DNA of 64,000 nucleotides from Anaerolineae bacterium (GTDB lineage: Bacteria; Chloroflexota; Anaerolineae; Anaerolineales; Anaerolineaceae), in NCBI GenBank assembly GCA_013178095.1, contig JABLXK010000003.1, positions 62,001 through 126,000 of the forward strand. The letters run 5' to 3'. A program made the position numbers and the translations under genes. Positions within the stretch are counted from its first letter, which is position 1; each line of letters starts with the position of its first letter. Under the pieces are notes generated by a model. That model did no database searches. It had not been told where the DNA came from and was given only the letters and a program-made list of their open reading frames with translations. Shown here piece by piece: positions 29,380 through 38,166 of the stretch.

Positions 29380-30219
29380 ATGATCATCGGCGATATGAAA
29401 CAAAAAATGGAATTGGCCAGGAAAAAGGTTTTGAATGCCATTGAAGAACACCAAGGGACCACACTTCTAGCTACGGGTGTAACCGGCGACGATGCACGTC
29501 TTGCGCTTGCGGCAGTGCAAGCTGGGGCTCGCATGGTTGAACCTAATCACCCGGCGCTGGCATTGGCGCGCGGGTATAAAGGCGTGACTTCCATGCACGC
29601 CGCAGAGGAATTGCGCCATGAGATCACCATGGAGCAGATGGCGGAAGCCACCCGCGGCGTTCGCAACGTCGTCGGAAAAGATATTTACATCACCGTTGGC
29701 GCGCCGGGGACTTTTGCCGAAGTGATGCCGACCCCTCTCACTGAAGAGGGCGTTGTTTTGCTGGCAAAAGCAGGGGCGGACGGGTTGCATACCCATAAAG
29801 CTACGCTTGAGGATTTGAAAGATGTGGTCGACATTGCACACCGCAATGGATTGTTGGTTGATGCTTATATTGCCCATCCGGCGGATCGCCACTTGTTTGG
29901 CATCCCGTGCGCTACACCTATAGAAGTAGGCGATACAGCCAAGCGCATGCAGGATATCGGTGTCGACTTTGTCGGCCTGATGACCGGTATGAGTTATGAA
30001 GGGGTCAAAGCCGGGGAGATTGCCGATCCGGTGAAAGAACGCATCGAAGCATTGGTGAAATCCGTGACTGTACCTACCTTGGCCGAGGGCGGGATCAACC
30101 TGGATAATTTCAAGGCTTTCATGGGGACAGGCGTAAAAATCATTGTAGTTGGGACAGCTATCGATGATGTCGCCCGCAAAGCGGTCGATCAAGTAATTAA
30201 AACGCTGTTGCAGCACTAG
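29380..30219 (+). CDS. TIM-barrel (phosphate-binding type) protein of unknown specificity
   Basis: ADGLHTHKATLEDLKDVVDIA, DFVGLMTGMSYEGV, TLAEGGINLDN...IIVVGTAIDD barrel-like pattern; separated by 36 nt from the EIIC-like gene. Confidence 0.65.
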   Translation: MIIGDMKQKMELARKKVLNAIEEHQGTTLLATGVTGDDARLALAAVQAGARMVEPNHPALALARGYKGVTSMHAAEELRHEITMEQMAEATRGVRNVVGKDIYITVGAPGTFAEVMPTPLTEEGVVLLAKAGADGLHTHKATLEDLKDVVDIAHRNGLLVDAYIAHPADRHLFGIPCATPIEVGDTAKRMQDIGVDFVGLMTGMSYEGVKAGEIADPVKERIEALVKSVTVPTLAEGGINLDNFKAFMGTGVKIIVVGTAIDDVARKAVDQVIKTLLQH

Positions 30220-30235
30220 AAAAGATCAGCACGAA

Positions 30236-30271
30236 AAAAGAAGGAGGTTGGCTTTTCAACCTCCTTCTTTT
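30236..30271. terminator. Bidirectional intrinsic terminator
   Basis: AAAAGAAGGAGGTTG-GCTTTT-CAACCTCCTTCTTTT perfect 15-bp stem with A/T tails. Confidence 0.9.
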
Positions 30272-30323
30272 AATAATTCGTATTCATCAATAAATACATC
30301 CTGATTTTTGACCTGCCGGTAAA

Positions 30324-31253
30324 TCAATACTCATCCTCGATATTGTGATCAGGGGTGAAGGAAAACTCACCAAATTGCTCAATGTATTTAAAGCCCTTTT
30401 GCACGTCGCGGGTGACCACCAGATGGCCTTTTTTATTGGGGACAATGTGCCAGCGGATCAAGGCGATCCGGCCTTTCTCAATTTCGATACAGGTGATCCA
30501 GCGCGGGTGCACGCAGGAACCGATGTTGAAATAGGGCGGTTTTCCTTTTTTAGGGAAATGCGCGCGGTGCGTGTGCCCGGCGATGATGGGTTGGTGGTGT
30601 TCCTCGGCCCACTTGATCAACACTTCTTCGACTCTTTGAACCTTGTTGATATCCTGCGAGGCGCTGCTGGGATCCTGCAAACCCAGCAATTGCAGCGGCC
30701 GCCATAACAGGCGCAGCAGGATACCGTTCAACCAGATCATGCGGTGGAAGGTGGTATCCGCCTGATGGCCGTGCACCGCAAAAAACTCCAGGCCGCTTTC
30801 CTTGTGTTTAAAAACCAAGCCCTCGTGCGCGGTGAAATCATTAAAAAGGACTTCCTTTTCTTCAGTAACCCGATTGAAGATGTGATTCAATTTGCGATGC
30901 ACTAATTCTGGATTGCGGTATTCATTGTCGTGGTTCCCGAAAATGTAATACAGGCGCTGTTTACGGTGCAATTTTTGCAGCAGGCGGTAAACTTCCTCGT
31001 GCGCAAGCCGGATGGGCTCGATATATTTGAACTTGAGCAGCTCGTCGCCATCCCCGACTTCGACGTAGGTGAAATGGTTGTCGTAATAATAATTGAGCGC
31101 GCACAGGTAAATGGTTTCGTTGTGCGCAAAGCCATCCGCCCAGGTGTTGTTGCCGCGATGCACGTCGCTGAAGAAGACCAACCGGTCGCGATTGGTGAAC
31201 TCGATCCGTTGGGCGGATTCAAAAATTCGGGTCAGTATCTTGTGATTACCCAT
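30324..31253 (-). CDS. Calcineurin-like metallophosphoesterase
   Basis: LVFFSDVHRGNN, GDGDELL, GNHDNEY, GHTHRAHFP. Confidence 0.9.
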   Translation of the reverse strand: MGNHKILTRIFESAQRIEFTNRDRLVFFSDVHRGNNTWADGFAHNETIYLCALNYYYDNHFTYVEVGDGDELLKFKYIEPIRLAHEEVYRLLQKLHRKQRLYYIFGNHDNEYRNPELVHRKLNHIFNRVTEEKEVLFNDFTAHEGLVFKHKESGLEFFAVHGHQADTTFHRMIWLNGILLRLLWRPLQLLGLQDPSSASQDINKVQRVEEVLIKWAEEHHQPIIAGHTHRAHFPKKGKPPYFNIGSCVHPRWITCIEIEKGRIALIRWHIVPNKKGHLVVTRDVQKGFKYIEQFGEFSFTPDHNIEDEY

Positions 31254-31459
31254 AATGCCATGCTTTTATAGAAATTTTCGATTGTTAAGATACCATCGGG
31301 TTTTCAAAGCGTCAATCAAGCGGATGTAAAGGATTGGTTAAGGTTTAAAAGGCTGTTTCAAGGGTGATTTCCGGTATTGCGACGTATCCTCCCTTCGACC
31401 CGGGGGTTTCCTAAGCTAAATATGCATCCTTATTTACGTTAAACCAAGGAGGTCTCGTA

Positions 31460-34036
31460 ATGAAAATTCGCCGCATTCTATTAATAAGTATTCTGACCAT
31501 TGTAATCCTGGCTTTGCTGGCAGGAACAGGCGTGGTTTTATATTTCAATTCCTATTTACCGGGTAAAGTAGCCGCGCGCTCATTCCCGCAGACGAATGGC
31601 AGCCTGCAGGTCGCCGGTTTGAAGGATCCGGTGGATGTGTACCGCGATCAAGCGGGCGTGGCGCACATTTATGCCGGAAATGCGCACGATCTGTTTTTTG
31701 CCCAGGGTTACGTGCACGCCCAGGAACGTTTCTGGCAGATGGACGTCTGGCGCCACATCGGCTCGGGCACTTTATCGGAAATGTTCGGCAAGGATCAAGT
31801 GGAGACCGACGCGTTTTTGCATACGCTGGGATGGAAGCAGACGGCGGAAGCCGAGTGGGAGGGGCTGGGGCCGGAATCGCGCGCCATCCTGCAGGCGTAT
31901 GCCGATGGCGTGAATGCCTACCTGAAAGACCACAGCGGCGATGCGCTCAGCCTGGAGTACTCGGTCCTGAAGCTCATCAACTCCAACTATCAGCTGGCGC
32001 CCTGGACGCCGGTCAACAGCCTGACCTGGGGCAAAGCCATGGCTTGGGATTTGCGCGGCAATATCGATGAAGAAATTGAGCGCGCCGTGCTGCTGAAAAC
32101 GCTGACGCAAGCACAGGTGGATGAGCTTTACCCGGAATACCCGGCGGATCATCCAGTCATCGTCAATGCCATTGGCGTGGAGCAGCCCAACCCCGCTGCT
32201 TCCACAGCTGCTGCGACTAATTTCAGCGATGCGCAAATGCTCACGCAGGTGGCGCAGAATTTCGCGCGGCTGGATACCCTGCTCGGCCCGATGGGCGACG
32301 GTATCGGCTCCAATTCATGGGTGATCTCCGGCAAGCTCACCGCCAGCGGCAGCCCGCTGCTGGCCAACGACCCGCACCTCACCATCCAGATGCCTTCCAT
32401 CTGGTACCAGATCGATCTGCACTGCACCCCAAAATCGGATGCCTGCCCGTACGAAGTTGCCGGGTTCTCTTTCGCCGGGGTTCCGGGGGTGGTGATCGGC
32501 CACAACGACCGTATCGCCTGGGGATTCACCAACGCCGGGCCGGACGTGATGGATTTATATATAGAAAAAGTAAACCCGGATAATCCTAACCAATACGAAG
32601 TAAACGACCAATGGGTGGATTTCGATACTCGCACGGAGGCCATTGCGGTGGCCGGCGGTGACCCGGTCGAAATGACCGTACGCAGCACCCGCCACGGACC
32701 GGTGGTCTCGGATGCCTATGGCGACCTGATGGACGAGAACAAATTCAACGACCCGGAATTCAAAGCTTTCCGCGAGCAAGCCGGGATCGAATTGCCGGAA
32801 AATTACGTCATCGCTTTGCACTGGACGGCACTCTTGCCTTCCACGCCTTTCGAGGCGGTGTGGGGGTTAGATGGGGCCGGCAATTGGGAAGAGTTCCGCG
32901 CGGCGGCCGCCAAGTTCCACGTGTCATCCCAAAATCTGATCTACGCGGATGTAGACGGCAACATCGGTTACCAGATGCCGGGCGACGTTCCCATACGGGC
33001 GGCTGGCGACGGGCGCGTGCCGGTGCCGGGTTGGACGGATGAGCATGAATGGCAGGGTTTCATCCCATTTGAAGAGTTACCATATACCTTCAATCCTGAA
33101 GAAGGATATATCGTCACGGCCAATAACCGTATTCCGCCGGCTGATTATCCCTATCTGATCACAAGCGATTGGGATTACGGATTCCGCGCCAATCGTATCG
33201 TCGAAATGATCACCGGCGCACAAGTGCCCATCGACAGCGCATCTATCGAGCAGATGCAGAGCGACTCTTTCGACGCCAACGGGCAGTTGCTTGTGGCGCA
33301 GTTGGCACAGGCGCTGGAGAGCGAGAAAGCCGGCGAGTTGAGCGGTGATGAACAAGCAGCCTGGGATGTGTTAAAGGAGTGGGACTACCAGGCCAAAGCG
33401 GATTCGGCCGGCGCGGCGATTTTCGAAACCTTCTGGAGCCGGTTGCTGCAGGATGTATTTGCCGATAACCTGCCCGAAGATTTTCAGCCAGAGGGTGGTT
33501 CGCGCTGGCTGGAAGTCATGCGCAATCTGGCAGAGGACAGCTCCTGGTGGGATAACGTTTCTACATCGGACATGGTGGAAAGCCGCGCGGATATCATGAG
33601 GCAGGCATTCGCGGAGACAGTGACCCAATTGCGCGAGGAGCAGGGCAAGCATCCTGCCGACTGGCAATGGGGCATACTGCACACTGCCACTTTTAAGAAC
33701 CAGACCCTGGGGGAATCCGGCATCGGGCTGATTGAGAGCCTGTTCAACCGCGGGCCATTCAACGTGAGCGGCAACGAAGCCGCGGTAAATGCCACCGGCT
33801 GGACAGCTACCGAAGGCTTCGAAGTTGATTGGCTGCCGTCCATGCGCATGATCGTCGACCTGGGCGATTGGAACAATTCGTTAAGCGTGCATACCACCGG
33901 TCAATCCGGCCACGCCTACCATGCGCATTACGATGACCTGATCTCCCTGTGGGCGGCCGGTGAGTATTATCCGATGCTATGGGATGCGGATTCCGTCAGT
34001 CAGGCGGCCGAAAGCCGCCTGACCCTGACGCCCTGA
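31460..34036 (+). CDS. Penicillin acylase family protein (Ntn hydrolase)
   Basis: N-terminal TM/signal, FAQGYVHAQERFWQMD, GIGSNSWVISG with candidate Ser nucleophile, ANDPHL. Confidence 0.92.
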   Translation: MKIRRILLISILTIVILALLAGTGVVLYFNSYLPGKVAARSFPQTNGSLQVAGLKDPVDVYRDQAGVAHIYAGNAHDLFFAQGYVHAQERFWQMDVWRHIGSGTLSEMFGKDQVETDAFLHTLGWKQTAEAEWEGLGPESRAILQAYADGVNAYLKDHSGDALSLEYSVLKLINSNYQLAPWTPVNSLTWGKAMAWDLRGNIDEEIERAVLLKTLTQAQVDELYPEYPADHPVIVNAIGVEQPNPAASTAAATNFSDAQMLTQVAQNFARLDTLLGPMGDGIGSNSWVISGKLTASGSPLLANDPHLTIQMPSIWYQIDLHCTPKSDACPYEVAGFSFAGVPGVVIGHNDRIAWGFTNAGPDVMDLYIEKVNPDNPNQYEVNDQWVDFDTRTEAIAVAGGDPVEMTVRSTRHGPVVSDAYGDLMDENKFNDPEFKAFREQAGIELPENYVIALHWTALLPSTPFEAVWGLDGAGNWEEFRAAAAKFHVSSQNLIYADVDGNIGYQMPGDVPIRAAGDGRVPVPGWTDEHEWQGFIPFEELPYTFNPEEGYIVTANNRIPPADYPYLITSDWDYGFRANRIVEMITGAQVPIDSASIEQMQSDSFDANGQLLVAQLAQALESEKAGELSGDEQAAWDVLKEWDYQAKADSAGAAIFETFWSRLLQDVFADNLPEDFQPEGGSRWLEVMRNLAEDSSWWDNVSTSDMVESRADIMRQAFAETVTQLREEQGKHPADWQWGILHTATFKNQTLGESGIGLIESLFNRGPFNVSGNEAAVNATGWTATEGFEVDWLPSMRMIVDLGDWNNSLSVHTTGQSGHAYHAHYDDLISLWAAGEYYPMLWDADSVSQAAESRLTLTP

Positions 34037-34051
34037 TAGATGTTCGGACTT

Positions 34052-34085
34052 AAAAAACGCCCGCTGAGCCAGCGGGCGTTTTTTT
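34052..34085 (+). terminator. Intrinsic terminator
   Basis: AAAAAACGCCCGCTG-AGC-CAGCGGGCGTTTTTT. Confidence 0.93.
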
Positions 34086-34112
34086 ACGAAGGATGGAGGA
34101 ATTAAAACGCGG

Positions 34113-34916
34113 TCATCCCGGTAGATGGAGAGGCGCTTGTTCTTGGGTGAAGGAATTTTCCACCTTCGAGATTATGTTAATGAAACCATCAACGTTCCAG
34201 GCGGAGCGGCCGATGAACAAACCGTCGATGCTGGGTTTGTTGATCAACGGAAGCGCATTCTGAGGGTTGACGCTGCCGCCGTAGATGACCGGTATGGATC
34301 CGCCGGCTTGCTCGCCGAAAACTTCGCGCAGGACCCCATGAATTTTTTCGTGGATTTCGTCTGCATATTCGGGGGTGGCCGGCGAGCCGGATTCGCCGAT
34401 AGCCCAAACCGGTTCATAGGCCACCAGGATGTGTCCGGCATGTTCGGGGCCGACTTCATGGAAGGCGATCTTGATTTGATTGGCCAATCTTTCGAACGTG
34501 ACCCCTAATTCTTTATCCTGCGCGGTTTCTCCAATGCACACCAGCGCATCCAGACCGTTTTTTAGGGTGGCAATTACTTTGGCGTTGACGGTCAGGTCGG
34601 TTTCCGCGAACATGCTGCGCCTCTCGGAGTGCCCGATTTCGATCATACCGGCGCCGGTATCTTTGACCATCAGCGGTGAGATCTCGCCGGTTGCAGCACC
34701 GCGCTCCAGCCAGTGGACATTTTGCGAAGCAACCCGCACAGGTGTATCTTTTAATTTTTGCGCAACTGCGTAAAGCACGGTAAACGGAACGCAGATAAAA
34801 ATATTGCTGGAAGGTTTCTGCGTGAGGCAAAACTCCCTGAGCTGATCGCTATACTGCATCGCGTCGCTCATCAGGTGGTTCATTTTCCAGCCGGTTCCGA
34901 TCCATTTATTTTTCAT
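34113..34916 (-). CDS. Triosephosphate-isomerase-family protein, probable tetrulose-phosphate isomerase (LerI/EryH-like)
   Basis: IGTGWKMN, GHSERRSMFAETD, AYEPVWAIGESGSPATPEYA, IYGGSVNPQNA; diverges from canonical GNWKMN and IGTGKTA. Confidence 0.8.
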   Translation of the reverse strand: MKNKWIGTGWKMNHLMSDAMQYSDQLREFCLTQKPSSNIFICVPFTVLYAVAQKLKDTPVRVASQNVHWLERGAATGEISPLMVKDTGAGMIEIGHSERRSMFAETDLTVNAKVIATLKNGLDALVCIGETAQDKELGVTFERLANQIKIAFHEVGPEHAGHILVAYEPVWAIGESGSPATPEYADEIHEKIHGVLREVFGEQAGGSIPVIYGGSVNPQNALPLINKPSIDGLFIGRSAWNVDGFINIISKVENSFTQEQAPLHLPG

Positions 34917-34951
34917 AGCAATGGTTTTCCTAACGTTAAGAAATGTCGGTT

Positions 34952-35425
34952 TTATTTTCTAAATTGCTGATCGATGGCGTTGATCTTGTCCACTTTGCGA
35001 GCTGACCGGCCGCCGGCGAAATCGCACTTCAGCCAAATACCCACGAGGTATTTGGCGGTTTCCATGCCCATGGTGAGCGCGCCCATGGTCATGATCTGGG
35101 CGTCGTTGCTCTTGCGCGACCTTTCAGCGGAATAAGGATCGTAAACCTGGGCAGCGCGTATACCGGGGAATTTGTTGGCGGCGATGGCCATGCCGATGCC
35201 GGTGCCGCAGACCAAAATACCCCGATCGCATTCGCCGCTCATAATACTCCTGGCTACCTTTTCAGCGATATCGGGGTAGTCTACCGACTCGCCGGAGTTT
35301 ACCCCGATATCCTTGATACTTTCGATATTCACTTCGGTCTGTTCCTGAAGGAATTTTTTTATTGTTTCCTTCATTTCGAAGGCGAGTTCGTCGCTGCCGA
35401 TGGCAATTCTCATGTTCTGCTCCAT
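34952..35425 (-). CDS. rpiB: RpiB/LacA/LacB-family sugar-phosphate isomerase (EryI-like)
   Basis: MRIAIGSDELAFEMKETI, RGILVCGTGIGMAIAANKFPGIRAAQVYDPYSAERSRKSNDAQIMTMG. Confidence 0.9.
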   Translation of the reverse strand: MEQNMRIAIGSDELAFEMKETIKKFLQEQTEVNIESIKDIGVNSGESVDYPDIAEKVARSIMSGECDRGILVCGTGIGMAIAANKFPGIRAAQVYDPYSAERSRKSNDAQIMTMGALTMGMETAKYLVGIWLKCDFAGGRSARKVDKINAIDQQFRK

Positions 35426-35453
35426 AAAATGGTATTTTTGTAATTTCCGAAAA

Positions 35454-36095
35454 TCAGGCCATCTGTTTCAGATAGTCGCTGAAGAATTTGAAGATCAGGG
35501 TGATCGAAATGGAACCCGGATCCGCGAACCCCAGGGTGCGCTCGCCCAACGTTTTGGCCTTACCAATCCTGGCGGTAAAGGTCTTGGTTCGCTGCATGCC
35601 GGCTTCGGCGGCGATGTAGACTTGCAGGGAGAGTTCGCCCAGGGAATTTCCGTTATAAGCCATGGCAGCCTGGACGGCCGGCTCGAGCGCGTCCACCATG
35701 GTTTTATCCCCGATGTTTGCCCCGCCGCGTTTCTTCACCATTTCCAGGCCGGCTGCCAGGGCGTTTTTAAATCCAGGAGCGTCCAGTTCAATGCAGCCTT
35801 TTACGCCTTTGGCAGCGCCCATAAAAAAGGAGCCGAAAATGGCGCCGGAAGCGCCGCCGATGGAGGAAAGCAGGCTGGTTCCGGTTGAGAAAAATACTTC
35901 TTCGATTTGGGCGAAATTCTTTTCCGACAGCATGGCCTTGACAGCTTCAAAGCCGCGCGCCATGCCGATGCCGTGGTCGCCATCGCCGATCGCCTGGTCA
36001 GCCTGGGTGAGCAGATCCTTGCTGGCGATCATGCCATCCGCAATTGCCAGCATTGCACCTTTAAATTCAGACAGGGATAGTTTTTCAACAGTCAT
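35454..36095 (-). CDS. dhaL: Dihydroxyacetone-kinase-family L subunit (DhaL-like)
   Basis: AIGDGDHGIGMARGF, SSIGGASGAIFGSFF, GDKTMVDALEPA. Confidence 0.92.
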   Translation of the reverse strand: MTVEKLSLSEFKGAMLAIADGMIASKDLLTQADQAIGDGDHGIGMARGFEAVKAMLSEKNFAQIEEVFFSTGTSLLSSIGGASGAIFGSFFMGAAKGVKGCIELDAPGFKNALAAGLEMVKKRGGANIGDKTMVDALEPAVQAAMAYNGNSLGELSLQVYIAAEAGMQRTKTFTARIGKAKTLGERTLGFADPGSISITLIFKFFSDYLKQMA

Positions 36096-36102
36096 GATTG
36101 AT

Positions 36103-37101
36103 TTATCCCTTCGTGAATGCGAAAGATTTCGCCGGCAGGTCGTAATATTGCTTCAGTTCGCCATCCAGTTTCAGCAAAGAAATGGAAAAACCGGCCATTT
36201 CCTGAGAGGTGCAATAGGATCCAATCAGCGTGTCGTGAACAGTGATTTGCTTTTCCGCCAGCAAGGCGCGCACTTTGCGGTTGACGATCAGCAATTCCAT
36301 CATGGTAGTGGCGCCCAGGTTGTTGATCAACAGACAGACTTCATCGCCGGATTTAAAGGGCAGATCTTTGAGGATCAAGTCTGTCATGCGGCTGACCAAT
36401 TCGTCAGCCGGCATCATTTTTTCGCGGGATACACCCGCTTCGCCGTGCAATCCCATGCCGATCTCGATCTCGCCTTCGCCGATTGTGAAGGTAGGCTGAC
36501 CGGTTTCGGGTATGGAACCGGGGGCCAGCGCAACGCCCATTGAACGGGTGAGATCACGCGCTTTGGCAGCGACCCGATAGACTTCTTCCAGGCTGTCCAG
36601 TTTTGCCGCGGCTCCTCCGGCGATCTTGATCACAAACAGATCCCCGGCTATCCCGCGCCGATCGGTGATGCGTTCAAGCGGGGCGGAAGCCACATCGTCG
36701 TAAATCCGCACGGTTTTGGTGGCGATTCCTTCGCTTTCAGCCAATTCGGCGGCGATGTCGAAATTCATATTGTCGCCGGCATAATTTCCATATAAATACA
36801 GCACGCCCTTGCCCTGATCGAGCGCTTTCGTGGCTGCCAGGATTTGGTCGGGGGCAGGCGCCGCGAAGACGTTGCCGCTGACCGCGCCATCCGCCAGATT
36901 TTCGCCCACGAAACCGGCAAACAGCGGTTCGTGACCACTGCCGCCGCCGACCAGCAAACAAACCTTGCCGGGGCGGATTTCTGTTCGTTTAATCGCATTG
37001 CTGTTTTCAATTTTTTTTACATCCCCGTGGTATGCCAGGATCAAACCATCCGCGGTTTCAACGACAACATCTTTGGGATTATTTATGACCTTTTTTATCA
37101 T
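36103..37101 (-). CDS. dhaK: Dihydroxyacetone-kinase-family K subunit (DhaK-like)
   Basis: MIKKVINNPKDVV, LLVGGGSGHEPLFAGFVG, GMGLHGEAG (substrate-binding His); start 37101 preferred. Confidence 0.92.
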   Translation of the reverse strand: MIKKVINNPKDVVVETADGLILAYHGDVKKIENSNAIKRTEIRPGKVCLLVGGGSGHEPLFAGFVGENLADGAVSGNVFAAPAPDQILAATKALDQGKGVLYLYGNYAGDNMNFDIAAELAESEGIATKTVRIYDDVASAPLERITDRRGIAGDLFVIKIAGGAAAKLDSLEEVYRVAAKARDLTRSMGVALAPGSIPETGQPTFTIGEGEIEIGMGLHGEAGVSREKMMPADELVSRMTDLILKDLPFKSGDEVCLLINNLGATTMMELLIVNRKVRALLAEKQITVHDTLIGSYCTSQEMAGFSISLLKLDGELKQYYDLPAKSFAFTKG

Positions 37102-37130
37102 GGCGCGCGTTTCCTTTTTTGAGGGTAATT

Positions 37131-37964
37131 CTAACATTCCGCGACGATCACCCGCGGCCCTTTTTGCTCGATCTGTGCAATGAAATCCCTGGGGGCGCCG
37201 GAATCGGTGACCAGGATGTCCATGGCATCGATGGGTGCGACCGGCATCAGGCAGATACGGTTCAGTTTCGAGTGATCGGCAACGATGATGAGCTGGTCGC
37301 TGACCTCGATCATCTTACGTTTGACAGTCGAGACCGCTGGAACAGATGGGTTGGCAGCCGTCAGCCCCTTATCCAGTGATATGCCATCGATCCCCAGGAT
37401 GGTCTTTTGAGGATGGAATTGGGCCACGAACTCGTCGGTCATATATCCAACGCACACCCCATGATCTTTCTGCGCCAACCCGCCCAGCGAATACAAGTTG
37501 ATGTTGGGGTTATACAGAAAGTCAGGGATCAGGATGATCGAATTGGTGATGACCGTCAGGTTTTTTTTGTCGGCCAGATATTTGGCCACCATCTTGGTGG
37601 TGCTGCCGCCGTCGATCATGATGGTGTCGCCATCATTAATCAGGGAGGCCGTTTTACGGGCGATGGCATCTTTCTCTTTCTGGAGGTGGGTGATGCGATC
37701 GTTAATGGAATCCAGGTCGATCACGACTTTATTGTCCGTGATCTCGTCTTTCAGGATGGCGCCCCCGTGCGTGCGCAAAATCAGGTTGCGCGTCTCGAGC
37801 TCAGCCAGGTCCAGGCGGACGCTGGATTCAGAAATATTGAATTGTTCAGCAAGATCAACGACGAATACTTTATGTTTTTCCTGGATGATGCGGTACATCA
37901 TTGCCAGGCGTTCTTCCCTGAATATTTTCTTTGAATCATCCATTTTTGAATCCTCGTCAATCAT
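37131..37964 (-). CDS. DeoR/GlpR family transcriptional regulator
   Basis: FNISESSVRLDLAELETRNLILRTHGGAIL, DGGSTTKMVAKYL. Confidence 0.92.
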   Translation of the reverse strand: MIDEDSKMDDSKKIFREERLAMMYRIIQEKHKVFVVDLAEQFNISESSVRLDLAELETRNLILRTHGGAILKDEITDNKVVIDLDSINDRITHLQKEKDAIARKTASLINDGDTIMIDGGSTTKMVAKYLADKKNLTVITNSIILIPDFLYNPNINLYSLGGLAQKDHGVCVGYMTDEFVAQFHPQKTILGIDGISLDKGLTAANPSVPAVSTVKRKMIEVSDQLIIVADHSKLNRICLMPVAPIDAMDILVTDSGAPRDFIAQIEQKGPRVIVAEC

Positions 37965-38044
37965 TTAATGCTTGTTTTGACTATCCTATTGAATTCTACA
38001 GAAATTTTTATCATTAAACAATAAGAATTACCTATTAAAACGTA

Positions 38045-38066
38045 CGATTATTATAACATATAATCG
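38045..38066. promoter_or_regulatory. Palindromic operator candidate in divergent promoter region
   Basis: CGATTAT-N8-ATAATCG. Confidence 0.45.
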
Positions 38067-38095
38067 CAAATAGCAACTAATGCTCAATAAAACTA

Positions 38096-38124
38096 TTGAC
38101 ATTTATTCGCATTTATTGTAATAT
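38096..38124 (+). promoter_or_regulatory. Sigma70-type promoter for aldolase-PTS operon
   Basis: TTGACA - 17 nt - TAATAT. Confidence 0.7.
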
Positions 38125-38166
38125 GTGATTGATTTGACCAATTTATTATCTCAGGAGAAATTCGCA

